Shown here in pieces: positions 39,499-48,342 of a stretch of 52,377 nt of DNA (position 1 is the first letter of the stretch; each line of letters starts with the position of its first letter). Below the pieces are notes generated by a model, which ran no database searches, was not told the origin of the DNA, and saw nothing but the letters and a program-made list of their open reading frames with translations. The stretch spans positions 1-52,377 of the forward strand of contig NZ_JMIR01000030.1 in NCBI RefSeq assembly GCF_000714935.1, written 5' to 3'. Both the position numbers and the translations under genes were made by a program. This DNA is from Tumebacillus flagellatus. GTDB lineage: Bacteria > Bacillota > Bacilli > Tumebacillales > Tumebacillaceae.

Positions 39499-40857
39499 TT
39501 ATGAATTCCGACGCAAACGAGCGATAAAAAATCCATCGCTTCCAAACTGCTGCGGGAAGATCTGCACGGAGAACGCGTCTTCCGCCGTTCCTTCCATTAC
39601 CTGCGCAGGCAGATGCGGGTGCAGCGGATCTCCGGAAAACTCCGGATGCTCGGCAAGAAACGCCGCGATCATCGCTTCGTTCTCTTCCGGAGCCACGGTG
39701 CACGTCGAGTACACCAGCACGCCGCCCGGTTTGAGCGCACCCGCTGCCGTATGTAACAACTCGCGCTGAATGTCTGCAATTTCGTGAACATCGCCGGGCA
39801 CTTTGCCCCATTTCAAATCGGGCTTGCGGCGAATGACGCCAAGCCCGCTGCACGGCGCGTCGAGCAAGATTCGGTCAAACATCCCCGCATCCCCCACCAC
39901 ATCGCGGATGTCGCCCGCCTGCGCGGTGATCGACTGCAACCCGAGACGGTCGGCGATGTTGAAGATCAGCTCGATTTTATGCTGATGAATGTCCACCGCC
40001 AGCACTTCGCCCTCGTCGCCCATCAGTTCGGCGAGGTGCGTCGTCTTGCCGCCCGGCGCTGCGCAGCAGTCGAGCACGCGCATGCCGCTGCTTGGTGCCA
40101 GCGCTTGCGCCACCAGCATCGAGCTCTCGTCTTGCACGGTGCACAGCCCCTCCTGAAACGCCGGGAGCTTGGTGACATCCAAGCCTTGGTCGAGCAAAAT
40201 CCCGTACGGCGACACGCTGGAAGCATGCGCCTGCACACCGGAGTCTTGAAGCTGTCGCAACAGCTCGTCCCGCGTCAACCGGCGGGAGTTCACGCGCAAA
40301 CTCACCTGCGGACGGACGTTGTTCGCTTTGCAAATTTCCTCGGCGACCTCCCGTCCGTACGCTTGCTCCCACAATTTCACCATCCACTCGGGATGGGAAA
40401 ACTCCAGAGAGACCCGCTTGACCCAATTGCGTTCGCGCGACGGCATCTTGATGTCGTCCTTCTTCCGCAAAAAAGCGCGCAGGACGCCGTTGACGAACCC
40501 GCTCGCTTTGGGTCCCCGGCGTTTGGCGATCTCCACCGCTTCGTTGATCGCGGCAAACGGCGGCACGCGGTCGAGGTACACCAGTTGGTACACGGTGAGG
40601 CGCAAAAGGTTGCGCACCCAGTCTTCCAATTGGTGCAGCGGGGTTTTGAGCAACGGGGTCAAATAAAAGTCGATCGTGTTCATGCGCCCGATCGTTCCGT
40701 ATACCAACTCGGTGGCGAGCCCCACATCGCGGGGCGCCAATCGTTTGTGCCGCAAAGCGTTGGTCAACGCCAAATTGCTGTAAGCTCCGTGCGTTTCCAC
40801 AGACAGCAGCACGTTTAACGCAAGGTCTCGTGCTGTTGTCGCTGTTCTGGTTGTCAA
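39499..40857 (-). CDS. rsmB: 16S rRNA (cytosine-967-C5)-methyltransferase RsmB
   Basis: The 452-aa protein has an N-terminal NusB-like helical domain (residues 1-145) and a C-terminal methyltransferase domain with VLDCCAAPGGKTTHLAEL, the DAPCSGLGVIRRKPDLKW motif (motif IV) and the catalytic Cys in VYSTCTVAPEENE. The TTG at 40855-40857 is proposed because GGAGG lies eight bases upstream; a TTG eight codons earlier would translate that site. It slightly overlaps nothing and follows fmt by 13 nt. fmt-rsmB is the classic order. Confidence 0.95.
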   Translation of the reverse strand: MTTRTATTARDLALNVLLSVETHGAYSNLALTNALRHKRLAPRDVGLATELVYGTIGRMNTIDFYLTPLLKTPLHQLEDWVRNLLRLTVYQLVYLDRVPPFAAINEAVEIAKRRGPKASGFVNGVLRAFLRKKDDIKMPSRERNWVKRVSLEFSHPEWMVKLWEQAYGREVAEEICKANNVRPQVSLRVNSRRLTRDELLRQLQDSGVQAHASSVSPYGILLDQGLDVTKLPAFQEGLCTVQDESSMLVAQALAPSSGMRVLDCCAAPGGKTTHLAELMGDEGEVLAVDIHQHKIELIFNIADRLGLQSITAQAGDIRDVVGDAGMFDRILLDAPCSGLGVIRRKPDLKWGKVPGDVHEIADIQRELLHTAAGALKPGGVLVYSTCTVAPEENEAMIAAFLAEHPEFSGDPLHPHLPAQVMEGTAEDAFSVQIFPQQFGSDGFFIARLRRNS

Positions 40858-40870
40858 ATCTCTCTGCCTC

Positions 40871-41812
40871 CTACTGGCCAAATCGGGTGCCCGAAGCGAG
40901 CTTCACGCCGCGCAAGTAATCGCATGCGGGCATGCGGCGCTTGCCGGACGGTTGAATTTCCGTCAGAGCAAGTCGACCTCGGCCGCATTGCACCACGATG
41001 CTGTCCGCTGTCGTGGTGACCACCATACCCGGTTCATACTCTGTCGGCTCGCTAGTTTCTTCCATAATCTTAGCTTGCCATATCTTCATCACTTTATCAT
41101 CCAGCGACGTGAACGCCACCGGCCACGAATTCAAGCCGCGCACTTGGTTGTACAACCGGCGCGCGTCTTTCGTCCAGTCGATGCGCTCGTCGTCGCGGGA
41201 CAGGTTCGGTGCGAACGTCACCTGCGATTCGTCTTGCGGCGTTTCGGTGATCGTGCCCGCTTCGATCTTCGGCAGGGTCTCGATCAGCAGATCGGAGCCC
41301 TTCTCCGAGAGTTTATGAAAAAGGGACTCTGCCGTGTCTTCCTCATCAATCGGCACGACGACCCGCGAGATCATGTCGCCGGCGTCCAGCGCCATCACCA
41401 TGCGCATGATCGTCACGCCGGATTCCTTGTCGCCTTCGATGATCGCCCGGTGGATCGGCGCGCCGCCCCGCCAGCGCGGGAGCAAAGACGCATGGACGTT
41501 GATGCACCCGAGGCGCGGCATGTCGAGCAGGCGCTTGGGCAGCAGTTGACCGTACGCGGCGGTGACGAGCAGATCGGCGTCGTACTTCTCCAGTTCGTTC
41601 AGCGCGTCCTCGGCGCGGACTTTCTCCGGTTGAAGCACCGGCAGGCCGAGGCGCAGCGCCGCTTCCTTGACCGGCGGCGGCGCCAGTTCGCCCTTGCGGC
41701 CCTTCGGACGGTCGGGCTGGGTGACAACCGCGACGACCTCGTAGCCGTTTGCGACCATTTTTTCCAAACAAGGCACGGCAAAATCGGGGGTGCCCATAAA
41801 CAAGATACGCAT
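40871..41812 (-). CDS. fmt: Methionyl-tRNA formyltransferase
   Basis: Fmt formylates initiator Met-tRNA. The 313-aa protein starts MRILFMGTPDFAVPCLEKM, has the catalytic segment CINVHASLLPRWRGGAPIHRA and the conserved aspartate in ALDAGDMI, and a C-terminal OB-fold domain. The ATG at 41810-41812 follows AGGTGAAG; a GTG four codons upstream is too close to that site. It pairs with def 35 nt upstream, the deformylase that removes the formyl group. Confidence 0.97.
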   Translation of the reverse strand: MRILFMGTPDFAVPCLEKMVANGYEVVAVVTQPDRPKGRKGELAPPPVKEAALRLGLPVLQPEKVRAEDALNELEKYDADLLVTAAYGQLLPKRLLDMPRLGCINVHASLLPRWRGGAPIHRAIIEGDKESGVTIMRMVMALDAGDMISRVVVPIDEEDTAESLFHKLSEKGSDLLIETLPKIEAGTITETPQDESQVTFAPNLSRDDERIDWTKDARRLYNQVRGLNSWPVAFTSLDDKVMKIWQAKIMEETSEPTEYEPGMVVTTTADSIVVQCGRGRLALTEIQPSGKRRMPACDYLRGVKLASGTRFGQ

Positions 41813-41847
41813 CTGTGTCTTCACCTGACTTCTATTGGGTTCGAGTG

Positions 41848-42315
41848 TTAGCGGCGGGGTCCGCCCATGCGGCGAACGTGGTCCGTGAACAAAACACCGT
41901 TGAGATGGTCGATTTCATGCAAAATACAACGGGCCAGCAAGCCCTCTGCTTTGAACTCCATTTCCTTGCCGTCTTGGTCCAACGCTTTGACGGTCACGCG
42001 CATCGCGCGAAGAACATCGCCGGTCACGCCGGGAATCGACAGGCAGCCTTCCGGACCGAGTTGCTCGCCCTCGGAGTGCACGATTTCCGGGTTGACCAAT
42101 TTGATCAAGCCGGGGCCTCCTTCGCCGATGTCGGCGACGATGCAGCGCTTCAAGATGCCGATTTGGTTGGCGGCAAGGCCGATGCCTTGGTTTTCGTACA
42201 TCGTGTCCGCCATGTCGTTCAACAGTTTCTGTATATTCGAAGTCACTTCCGGAACCGGCTTGGCAACCTGCCGCAAAACGGGGTCGCCTTCCTTCCGGAC
42301 GATCTTAATCGCCAT
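41848..42315 (-). CDS. def: Peptide deformylase
   Basis: Def removes the formyl group from new proteins. The 155-aa protein has motif 1 GIGLAANQIG (45-54), motif 2 EGCLSIP with metal ligand Cys91, and motif 3 HEIDH (133-137). Length and motifs fit a type I enzyme. The ATG follows GAGGAGG. It sits between priA and fmt, as in B. subtilis. Confidence 0.97.
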   Translation of the reverse strand: MAIKIVRKEGDPVLRQVAKPVPEVTSNIQKLLNDMADTMYENQGIGLAANQIGILKRCIVADIGEGGPGLIKLVNPEIVHSEGEQLGPEGCLSIPGVTGDVLRAMRVTVKALDQDGKEMEFKAEGLLARCILHEIDHLNGVLFTDHVRRMGGPRR

Positions 42316-42376
42316 GTTTGAGTAACCCTCCTCATCTACACAATCTTACCAAACGCGCCAAGGAACTAAAAGCCTT

Positions 42377-44830
42377 CTAGAGAATCATTTGCGCGTTCAC
42401 GTCGATTGTGAGGTATCCGCCGAGCTTCTGCGCCTCTCCCTGCAAAGCGTGATACGCCTCGCGGATCGGTCGGCTGACGGGTTTGAATTTTTTATATTTG
42501 AGCACTACGTTAAAACGGTATTTCCCCTGCAACCGGGCGAGCGGCGCCGGCGAGGTTCCCAGTATGATCACATCGTCGCGCCCGTCCAGGGCGCGGCGCA
42601 GGAGGTCTTCCAGCGCGCGGGCGATGTGCAGCGCCTTCATCTCGTCCTCATTGACCGAAGTAAACGACGTCAATTCATAAAATGGCGGGTTGTTCAACGA
42701 ATAGCGGTGCCGCACTTCATGTTCAAAAAACTTCTCGTACTCTTGGTTTTTGGCAAACTGAATCGCATAATGCTGCGGATTGTACGACTGCACGACCACT
42801 TCTCCCGGCAACTCGTGCCGACCGGCGCGCCCCGCCACCTGCGTCAACAGCTGGAACGTGCGCTCCGCCGCCCGGAAGTCCGGCAGATAGAGCGATGTCT
42901 CGGCGGAGATGACGCCTACCAACGTGACGTTGGGAAAGTCGAGACCCTTGGCGATCATCTGCGTGCCGAGCAAGATTTGCGCTTCGCCTTGGCGAAACCG
43001 CTGCAACAGCACAGCGTGCGAGTCCTTGCCGGACGTCGTGTCGACGTCCATGCGGATCACGCCCGCGTCCGGGAAGACTTTGTGCAGTTCTTCCTCGACC
43101 CGCTGGGTGCCTGTTCCGAAGTGGCGGACGTGATCGCCCTGGCAATCCGGACAGGTTTCCGGCATGCGTTCGGCATACCCGCAATAGTGACAACGCAGTT
43201 GTTCAAGCCCCCGCGCTTTGTGATACGTCAGCGGAATTTCGCAATCGCGGCACCGGGCGACATATCCGCAGGAGCGGCAGAGCACAAATGTCGCAAACCC
43301 CCGGCGGTTCAGAAACAAAATGATCTGTTCGCCGCGCTCCAAGCGCTCCTCAATCCCCGTCTTGAGCGCGACCGAAAACATCGAGCGGTTGCCGCTTTGC
43401 AATTCGTGGCGCATGTCGACGACGCGGACTTTCGGCAGTTTCTGCCCCCGCACGCGCTCCGGCATCTCGACGCGCTGGACGATGCCTTGGTGCGCCCACC
43501 AGCGGGTTTCAAGCGACGGCGTCGCCGAGCCGAGCACGACGGTCGCTTTATGCTGGCGGGCGCGGTACATCGCCACTTCGCGGGCCAAGTATTTCGGATG
43601 GTCGTCTTGCTTGTAGGAGGTCTCGTGCTCTTCGTCGATGATCATGAGCCCGATCGAACGAAACGGCGCAAAGATCGCCGAGCGCGCGCCGACGACGATG
43701 TTGACTTCGCCGTGGCGAATCCGCCGCCATTCGTCGTACTTCTCTCCGGTGGAGAGGCGGGAGTGCAGCACGGCCACTTCGTCGCCGAATCGTTTTTTGA
43801 ACTGTTCGACCATCTGCGGGGTCAAGGCGATCTCCGGGACGAGCATGATCGCTTGGCGGCCTTGGGCGACGCAGGCGGCGATCGCTTGCAGGTAGACTTC
43901 GGTCTTGCCGGAGCCGGTGACGCCCTGGAGCAGGATCGTCTGCGCCGCCCCGCTGTCCACCGCGTTTTTGATCGTCCGGCAGGCGTTGTCTTGCATCGGA
44001 GTGAGCGGAAGCGGCTCTGACTTCTCAAACTGCTTGTCGGCGTACGGGTCGCGGTTGACTTCCCGCTCCTCCTTCACCACAAAACCTTTGTCGAGCAACG
44101 GCTTCAGCGTCGCGGAAGAAGCTCCCGTCTCGGCAAAAACGTCCTTCATGAGCAGGGCTTCTCCCGCTTCAAACAGGAAGGTGAGCAGTTCCCGCTGCTT
44201 CTTGGCGCGGCTGGAGAGTTCGTCAAGGGCGGCTTGCAACTCGGAGTCCGTTAGCGGTGTCGAGAGGAAGGTCATCGTCTTCGCCTGAATGCCGTGCTTG
44301 ACGCCGTGCAGCTCCTGCAGCACGCCTTCCTCCACCCACGAACGGATCACGGGCCGCCATTCCGGGTGTTCGGAGACCAATTGCTCTTTGGTTTTGTTCG
44401 GCGACTGGTACAGTTCTTGCAACAATTCATATTCCCAAGAGCCCGGCAGATAGACGCCCTCCGGTTGATTTTGAATCCGCAAAAACGTCGTGGCCTTCGC
44501 CCGCATCCCGCTGGGAAGCAAAGCTTGCACGGCGGCGGCCTTCGTGCTGAGGTAGCGCTCGGAGAGAAATCCCGCCAACTCCACCAAGTCCGGAGTGAGC
44601 GGCGGTTCGTCGTCGAGCACTTCAAGCAGGGGTTTGGTTTTCTCCGGGGCGTCGGTGGTGTCGGAGAAGCCGACGATATACCCCTCTACCCGGCGCGGGC
44701 CGAACGGCACCAACACGCGGGTGCCGACGTGCACGCGCTCGGCGAGCAGGCTTGGGATTCCGTAGTGGAACGGACGGTCTACAGAGGCCGACTTCACTTC
44801 GACGATGACCTCGGCGTAGGGCCCGTTCAT
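42377..44830 (-). CDS. priA: Replication restart helicase PriA
   Basis: PriA recognises stalled forks and reloads the replisome. The 817-aa protein has the N-terminal 3'-end-binding domain, Walker A GVTGSGKTEVY (about residues 304-314), DEEH in LMIIDEEHETSYKQDD, an eight-cysteine zinc region (CRSCGYVARCRDC and CHYCGYAERMPETCPDC) and C-terminal helicase motifs (QVAGRAGR). Its ATG overlaps the coaBC stop as ATGA, so the two are translationally coupled. Confidence 0.98.
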   Translation of the reverse strand: MNGPYAEVIVEVKSASVDRPFHYGIPSLLAERVHVGTRVLVPFGPRRVEGYIVGFSDTTDAPEKTKPLLEVLDDEPPLTPDLVELAGFLSERYLSTKAAAVQALLPSGMRAKATTFLRIQNQPEGVYLPGSWEYELLQELYQSPNKTKEQLVSEHPEWRPVIRSWVEEGVLQELHGVKHGIQAKTMTFLSTPLTDSELQAALDELSSRAKKQRELLTFLFEAGEALLMKDVFAETGASSATLKPLLDKGFVVKEEREVNRDPYADKQFEKSEPLPLTPMQDNACRTIKNAVDSGAAQTILLQGVTGSGKTEVYLQAIAACVAQGRQAIMLVPEIALTPQMVEQFKKRFGDEVAVLHSRLSTGEKYDEWRRIRHGEVNIVVGARSAIFAPFRSIGLMIIDEEHETSYKQDDHPKYLAREVAMYRARQHKATVVLGSATPSLETRWWAHQGIVQRVEMPERVRGQKLPKVRVVDMRHELQSGNRSMFSVALKTGIEERLERGEQIILFLNRRGFATFVLCRSCGYVARCRDCEIPLTYHKARGLEQLRCHYCGYAERMPETCPDCQGDHVRHFGTGTQRVEEELHKVFPDAGVIRMDVDTTSGKDSHAVLLQRFRQGEAQILLGTQMIAKGLDFPNVTLVGVISAETSLYLPDFRAAERTFQLLTQVAGRAGRHELPGEVVVQSYNPQHYAIQFAKNQEYEKFFEHEVRHRYSLNNPPFYELTSFTSVNEDEMKALHIARALEDLLRRALDGRDDVIILGTSPAPLARLQGKYRFNVVLKYKKFKPVSRPIREAYHALQGEAQKLGGYLTIDVNAQMIL

Positions 44831-46059
44831 TTTACGAGACGCCCTTCCCGCAAGCTGAGCATCTTATCGAGAATGCGGTTGGCGACTTCAATCTTCGGCA
44901 GCATCGGCAGCGGTTCGTCGCCGTCATGCCCGACAAACGTTACGATGTTGGTGTCCACGCCGAATCCCGCGCCTTCCTTCGAGACGTCGTTGGCGACGAA
45001 GAGGTCGCAGTTTTTGCGGATCAATTTGCCGCGCGCGTTCTCCAGCACGTTCTCCGTCTCGGCGGCAAATCCGATCAGCACTTGGTGCGGCGCGCGTTTT
45101 TCGCCGCAGGTGGCAATGATGTCCGGGTTGCGCACAAATTCGACGAGCAGCGGCCCGTCCGTTTTTTTCAGTTTCTGTTTGAAGGTTTCTTTCGGCCGGT
45201 AATCGGACACGGCAGCCGCCCCGATGTAGACGTCAGCAAGCGCGAAATGCTTCATGACCGCTTCGTACATCTCCAACCCCGTGTTCACGCGCTCAACGTG
45301 CGTCAGACCCTTGGGCAACTCCAGATTCGTCGGACCGGAGACGAGCGTGACGTCCGCCCCGCGAGTCACAGCCGCTTCGGCGACAGCATAGCCCATCTTG
45401 CCGGTCGCCCGGTTGGTGACGAGGCGCACCGGATCGAGCGCTTCCACGTTCGTTCCCGCCGTGATCAGCAAGCGAAGTCCCGCCAGATCCTGCCGCGCGG
45501 CAACCACTCCACCCCGCTTGGCAAAAAAGTCCTCGACAAACGCCACAAGGTCTTCCGGCTCCATCAAGCGGCCCTTGCCCGTCCAACCGCACGCGAGCAA
45601 CCCTTCCTGCGGCTCGGCAAAGTGATAGCCCTTCTGTTGCAGGTACGCCACGTTCTCTTGGACGATCGGGTTTTCAAACATGTTGACGTTCATCGCCAAC
45701 GCAAACAGCACCGGAGCTTTGCTCGCCATGATCGTGGTCGACAACATGTCGTCCGCGAGACCGTGGGCGACTTTGCCGACCAAGTTCGCGGTCGTCGGGG
45801 CGACGAGGATCAGATCGGCTTTGTCGGCGAGCGCGATATGAGCCAATTCCGAGGGATCGGGCTCGGTGAAGATGTCAGTCAGGACCGGATTCTTGGTCAA
45901 GCTCTGGAACGTCAGCGGCGTGATAAACATCTGTGCCGATTCGGTCATGATCACATGCACGTCGGCACCTTTTTTGGTCAACGCGCTCGCGACCGACGCC
46001 GCTTTGAACGCCGCGATCCCCCCGGACACGCCGAGCACGATTGTCTTGCCCTTCAACAT
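44827..46059 (-). CDS. coaBC: CoaBC, phosphopantothenoylcysteine synthetase/decarboxylase
   Basis: CoaBC makes 4'-phosphopantetheine from phosphopantothenate and cysteine. The 410-aa fusion has an N-terminal flavin-dependent decarboxylase domain (VLGVSGGIAAFKA at 9-21, ALAMNVNMFENP) and a C-terminal CTP-dependent synthetase domain (ITAGTNVEALDPVR, GADVTLVSGPTNL, AVSDYRPKE). The ATG at 46057-46059 follows GGAGG. It comes after a terminator that ends the rpoZ unit, yet no clear new promoter is visible in the 20-bp interval. Confidence 0.97.
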   Translation of the reverse strand: MLKGKTIVLGVSGGIAAFKAASVASALTKKGADVHVIMTESAQMFITPLTFQSLTKNPVLTDIFTEPDPSELAHIALADKADLILVAPTTANLVGKVAHGLADDMLSTTIMASKAPVLFALAMNVNMFENPIVQENVAYLQQKGYHFAEPQEGLLACGWTGKGRLMEPEDLVAFVEDFFAKRGGVVAARQDLAGLRLLITAGTNVEALDPVRLVTNRATGKMGYAVAEAAVTRGADVTLVSGPTNLELPKGLTHVERVNTGLEMYEAVMKHFALADVYIGAAAVSDYRPKETFKQKLKKTDGPLLVEFVRNPDIIATCGEKRAPHQVLIGFAAETENVLENARGKLIRKNCDLFVANDVSKEGAGFGVDTNIVTFVGHDGDEPLPMLPKIEVANRILDKMLSLREGRLVK

Positions 46060-46079
46060 GGCCCTCCATCTCCTCTCAT

Positions 46080-46112
46080 AAAAAGAAACAACCCAAAGCA
46101 AAGGGTTGTTTC
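46080..46112 (-). terminator. Terminator between rpoZ and coaBC
   Basis: GAAACAACCC (46085-46094) pairs with GGGTTGTTTC (46103-46112), then T5 on the minus strand. It lies 20 bp before the coaBC ATG, so either coaBC depends on read-through or a promoter lies within or before the hairpin. Confidence 0.88.
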
Positions 46113-46122
46113 TCTCCACGTC

Positions 46123-46329
46123 TTACTTAATGCCTTCCTTGGTGCGAACGAACGTGACCTTCTCTTCGGAAATCTCGTTGAGCGCCACGGTGACGTTCTT
46201 GTTGGTGTTGACGTGCAGCAGTTTCTCCGCACCGTCTTGAATGCGGCGGGCGCGCTTGGACGCGGCCACCACCAAGGTGTATTTGCTGTCTGCTTTTTCC
46301 ATCAATTTGTCAATGGAAGGATAGATCAT
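46123..46329 (-). CDS. rpoZ: RNA polymerase omega subunit
   Basis: Omega supports assembly and stability of RNA polymerase. The 68-aa protein begins MIYPSIDKLMEKADSKYTLV and has the conserved VVAASKRARRI segment followed by VNTNKNVTVALNEI. It starts one base after the gmk stop; gmk-rpoZ is the standard order. Confidence 0.97.
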   Translation of the reverse strand: MIYPSIDKLMEKADSKYTLVVAASKRARRIQDGAEKLLHVNTNKNVTVALNEISEEKVTFVRTKEGIK

Positions 46330-46330
46330 G

Positions 46331-46945
46331 CTACTGCCCCTCCTTAATCAAGCTCGTATAGTATTCCAAGTTGCGCTGCACCGAGCATTGCTCGGCGGTG
46401 ATGATGGCGCGGATGCGCTCAGCGGCTTTTTCCACTTCGTCGTTGACGACGACATAATCATATTCGCTTATGTAACTCATCTCTTCCGCCGCGGCGCCAA
46501 AGCGGATGTTCAGCGACTCTTCGGTCTCCGAACCGCGGCCCACGATGCGGGTTTTCAACTCCTCCAAAGACGGAGGAATGAGGAAAATAAACACGCCGTT
46601 GGGGAACTTTTTCTTGACTTGCAAGGCGCCTTGGATGTCGATCTCCAACAGCACGTTCTCCCCTGCGTTCAACGTATCTTCAACATACTGGCGCGGCGTG
46701 CCGTAGTAGTTGGTGTAGACTTCCGCCCACTCCAACAGCTCGTCGCCGGCAATCATCGTTTGGAACTGTTCCACGGTCTTAAAAAAATAATTAACCCCTT
46801 CTACTTCCCCTTCGCGCGGCGCACGAGTGGTGCAAGAAACGGAGTAATGCGTCGTCTTCATCGTCGGCAGCATCGCCTTGCAGACCGTCCCTTTGCCGGC
46901 GCCCGACGGACCGGACAAGACGATCAGCAAACCTTTTTGAACCAT
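46331..46945 (-). CDS. gmk: Guanylate kinase
   Basis: Gmk phosphorylates GMP to GDP. The 204-aa protein has the P-loop LSGPSGAGKGT (residues 9-19), the GMP-binding STTRAPR-like segment (SCTTRAPREGE), NYYGTPRQYVE and DIDIQGALQVKK-like LEIDIQGALQVKK. It lies between remA and rpoZ. In B. subtilis this enzyme is inhibited by (p)ppGpp. Confidence 0.98.
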   Translation of the reverse strand: MVQKGLLIVLSGPSGAGKGTVCKAMLPTMKTTHYSVSCTTRAPREGEVEGVNYFFKTVEQFQTMIAGDELLEWAEVYTNYYGTPRQYVEDTLNAGENVLLEIDIQGALQVKKKFPNGVFIFLIPPSLEELKTRIVGRGSETEESLNIRFGAAAEEMSYISEYDYVVVNDEVEKAAERIRAIITAEQCSVQRNLEYYTSLIKEGQ

Positions 46946-46972
46946 TTCTCTACCCCTCCGGATCGCGTGATC

Positions 46973-47239
46973 TTACTCTTCTTCGTCCTGGCTGTTGTCC
47001 TTCGCCACCAGACGGTGCGCGACGGTTTCCGGCTGGACGGCCGACAAGATGATGTGATCGCTGTCGGTGATGATCACCGCGCGGGTGCGGCGGCCGTAGG
47101 TCGCGTCGATCAGCATGCCGCGGTCGCGCGCCTCCTGGATGATCCGCTTGATCGGCGCCGATTCCGGCGAGACGATCGAAACGATTCGGTTGGCTGACAC
47201 GATGTTGCCAAACCCGATATTGATAAGTTTGATGCTCAC
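46973..47239 (-). CDS. remA: RemA, extracellular matrix regulator
   Basis: RemA (YlzA) is an 88-aa DNA-binding regulator that activates matrix and osmoprotection genes in B. subtilis and forms ring-like oligomers. The product begins [14 protein letters not shown] and contains [16 protein letters not shown] and [13 protein letters not shown], the conserved surface. The start is GTG at 47237-47239, eight bases after AGGAGG. It sits between yicC and gmk, its usual location. Confidence 0.95.
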   Translation of the reverse strand: MSIKLINIGFGNIVSANRIVSIVSPESAPIKRIIQEARDRGMLIDATYGRRTRAVIITDSDHIILSAVQPETVAHRLVAKDNSQDEEE

Positions 47240-47319
47240 AACCCATTCCTCCTAAAATCGCAACTCTCTGCCTTGCATTTTTGCCATTCCGCGTCTTGAA
47301 AATACGGTCCTGCTTGTTC

Positions 47320-48201
47320 TTACTCGATGTTTTGCACCTGTTCGCGAATCTGCTCCAGCAAGCTCTTCGCTTCCACGACGAGCTGCGCGATGTGCAGGTC
47401 GTTGGCTTTCGAACCGATCGTGTTCACTTCCCGGTTCATCTCCTGCACCAAAAAATCAAGTTTGCGTCCGACCGGCTCCGCAGCCTGCGCAATCTGGACA
47501 AACTGCTCAAAGTGGCTGACGAGGCGCACCAATTCTTCCGCGATGCTCGCCCGATCGGCGAAGATCGCGACCTCCGTCAGCAACCGCCCTTCCTCGACAA
47601 CCCCTTGCCCCTCCAACAGATCGGAGAGCCGCTTTTCCAGCCGCTCCCGGTACTCGGAAACCACCTCGGGACTGCGGGCTTCAATCTGTGCGGCGCAGGC
47701 GCGCAGTTTTTCCAGACGCGCCACAAAGTCGCGGTAGAGGCGCTCCCCTTCCTGTTTGCGCATCTCCACGAGGTTGTCGGCTGCCTGAGCACTGCATGCG
47801 AGCAGCAAGTTCCCGATCTCCTCAGGATTCTCCACCGCTTCCACCACGGAAAGCACGCCGGGATGCTTCAAAATCTGTTCGAGTTGGATCGACTCGGAGA
47901 GTCCCAGACGCTCTGCCAGCCCGTCGGCGGCAAGTTTGAGTTGCAGCGCCAATTCTTCATCGACCGTGACGGCACGCCCTAGAGGCCCGGTGCGCTCAAC
48001 GGTCAAAAACACGTCAAGCCTCCCGCGCGAGATTCGTTCGGAGACGGCCTTCTTCATCGGGTCTTCAAACTGCAAATATTCACGCGGCAGGCGGACGACA
48101 ACTTCGGCGTAGCGATGGTTGACCGCCTTGATCTCGACGAGAATCCGGTAGCCGTCCTGAACGACTTCAGCGCGGCCGTATCCGGTCATACTCTTGATCA
48201 T
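47320..48201 (-). CDS. yicC: YicC family endoribonuclease (YloC)
   Basis: YicC proteins are endoribonucleases of a recently defined family implicated in mRNA and sRNA decay. The 293-aa protein starts MIKSMTGYGRAEV, the family signature, has a central helical region with many Glu/Arg/Leu (coiled coil) and the C-terminal domain with GRKLDFLVQEMNREVNTIGSKA. It is the first gene of yicC-remA-gmk-rpoZ, after the dapF terminator. The 80 bp before remA show no clear promoter. Confidence 0.95.
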   Translation of the reverse strand: MIKSMTGYGRAEVVQDGYRILVEIKAVNHRYAEVVVRLPREYLQFEDPMKKAVSERISRGRLDVFLTVERTGPLGRAVTVDEELALQLKLAADGLAERLGLSESIQLEQILKHPGVLSVVEAVENPEEIGNLLLACSAQAADNLVEMRKQEGERLYRDFVARLEKLRACAAQIEARSPEVVSEYRERLEKRLSDLLEGQGVVEEGRLLTEVAIFADRASIAEELVRLVSHFEQFVQIAQAAEPVGRKLDFLVQEMNREVNTIGSKANDLHIAQLVVEAKSLLEQIREQVQNIE

Positions 48202-48257
48202 GGGAGTTCCCTTCTTTCGCCCTCTAGTTTTCGCCGTTTTTCGGGCTTTTCCTGCTC

Positions 48258-48286
48258 ATAGTACGCAATTTCTCGCCAAGATGCAA
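48258..48286 (-). promoter_or_regulatory. Putative sigmaA promoter for yicC-remA-gmk-rpoZ
   Basis: The minus strand has TTGCAT (48281-48286), a 17-bp spacer and TACTAT (48258-48263), directly after the dapF terminator. Confidence 0.5.
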
Positions 48287-48288
48287 GC

Positions 48289-48337
48289 AAAAAGGCCCCG
48301 ACGCCGGCAAAAAAACCTCGCCGGAGCGGGTGCCTTT
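48289..48337 (-). terminator. Terminator after dapF
   Basis: Minus-strand AAAGGCACCCGCTCCGGC pairs with GCCGGCGTCGGGGCCTTT (with internal mismatches), followed by TT. The stem is GC-rich and lies six bases past the dapF stop. Confidence 0.8.
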
Positions 48338-48342
48338 CTTGG

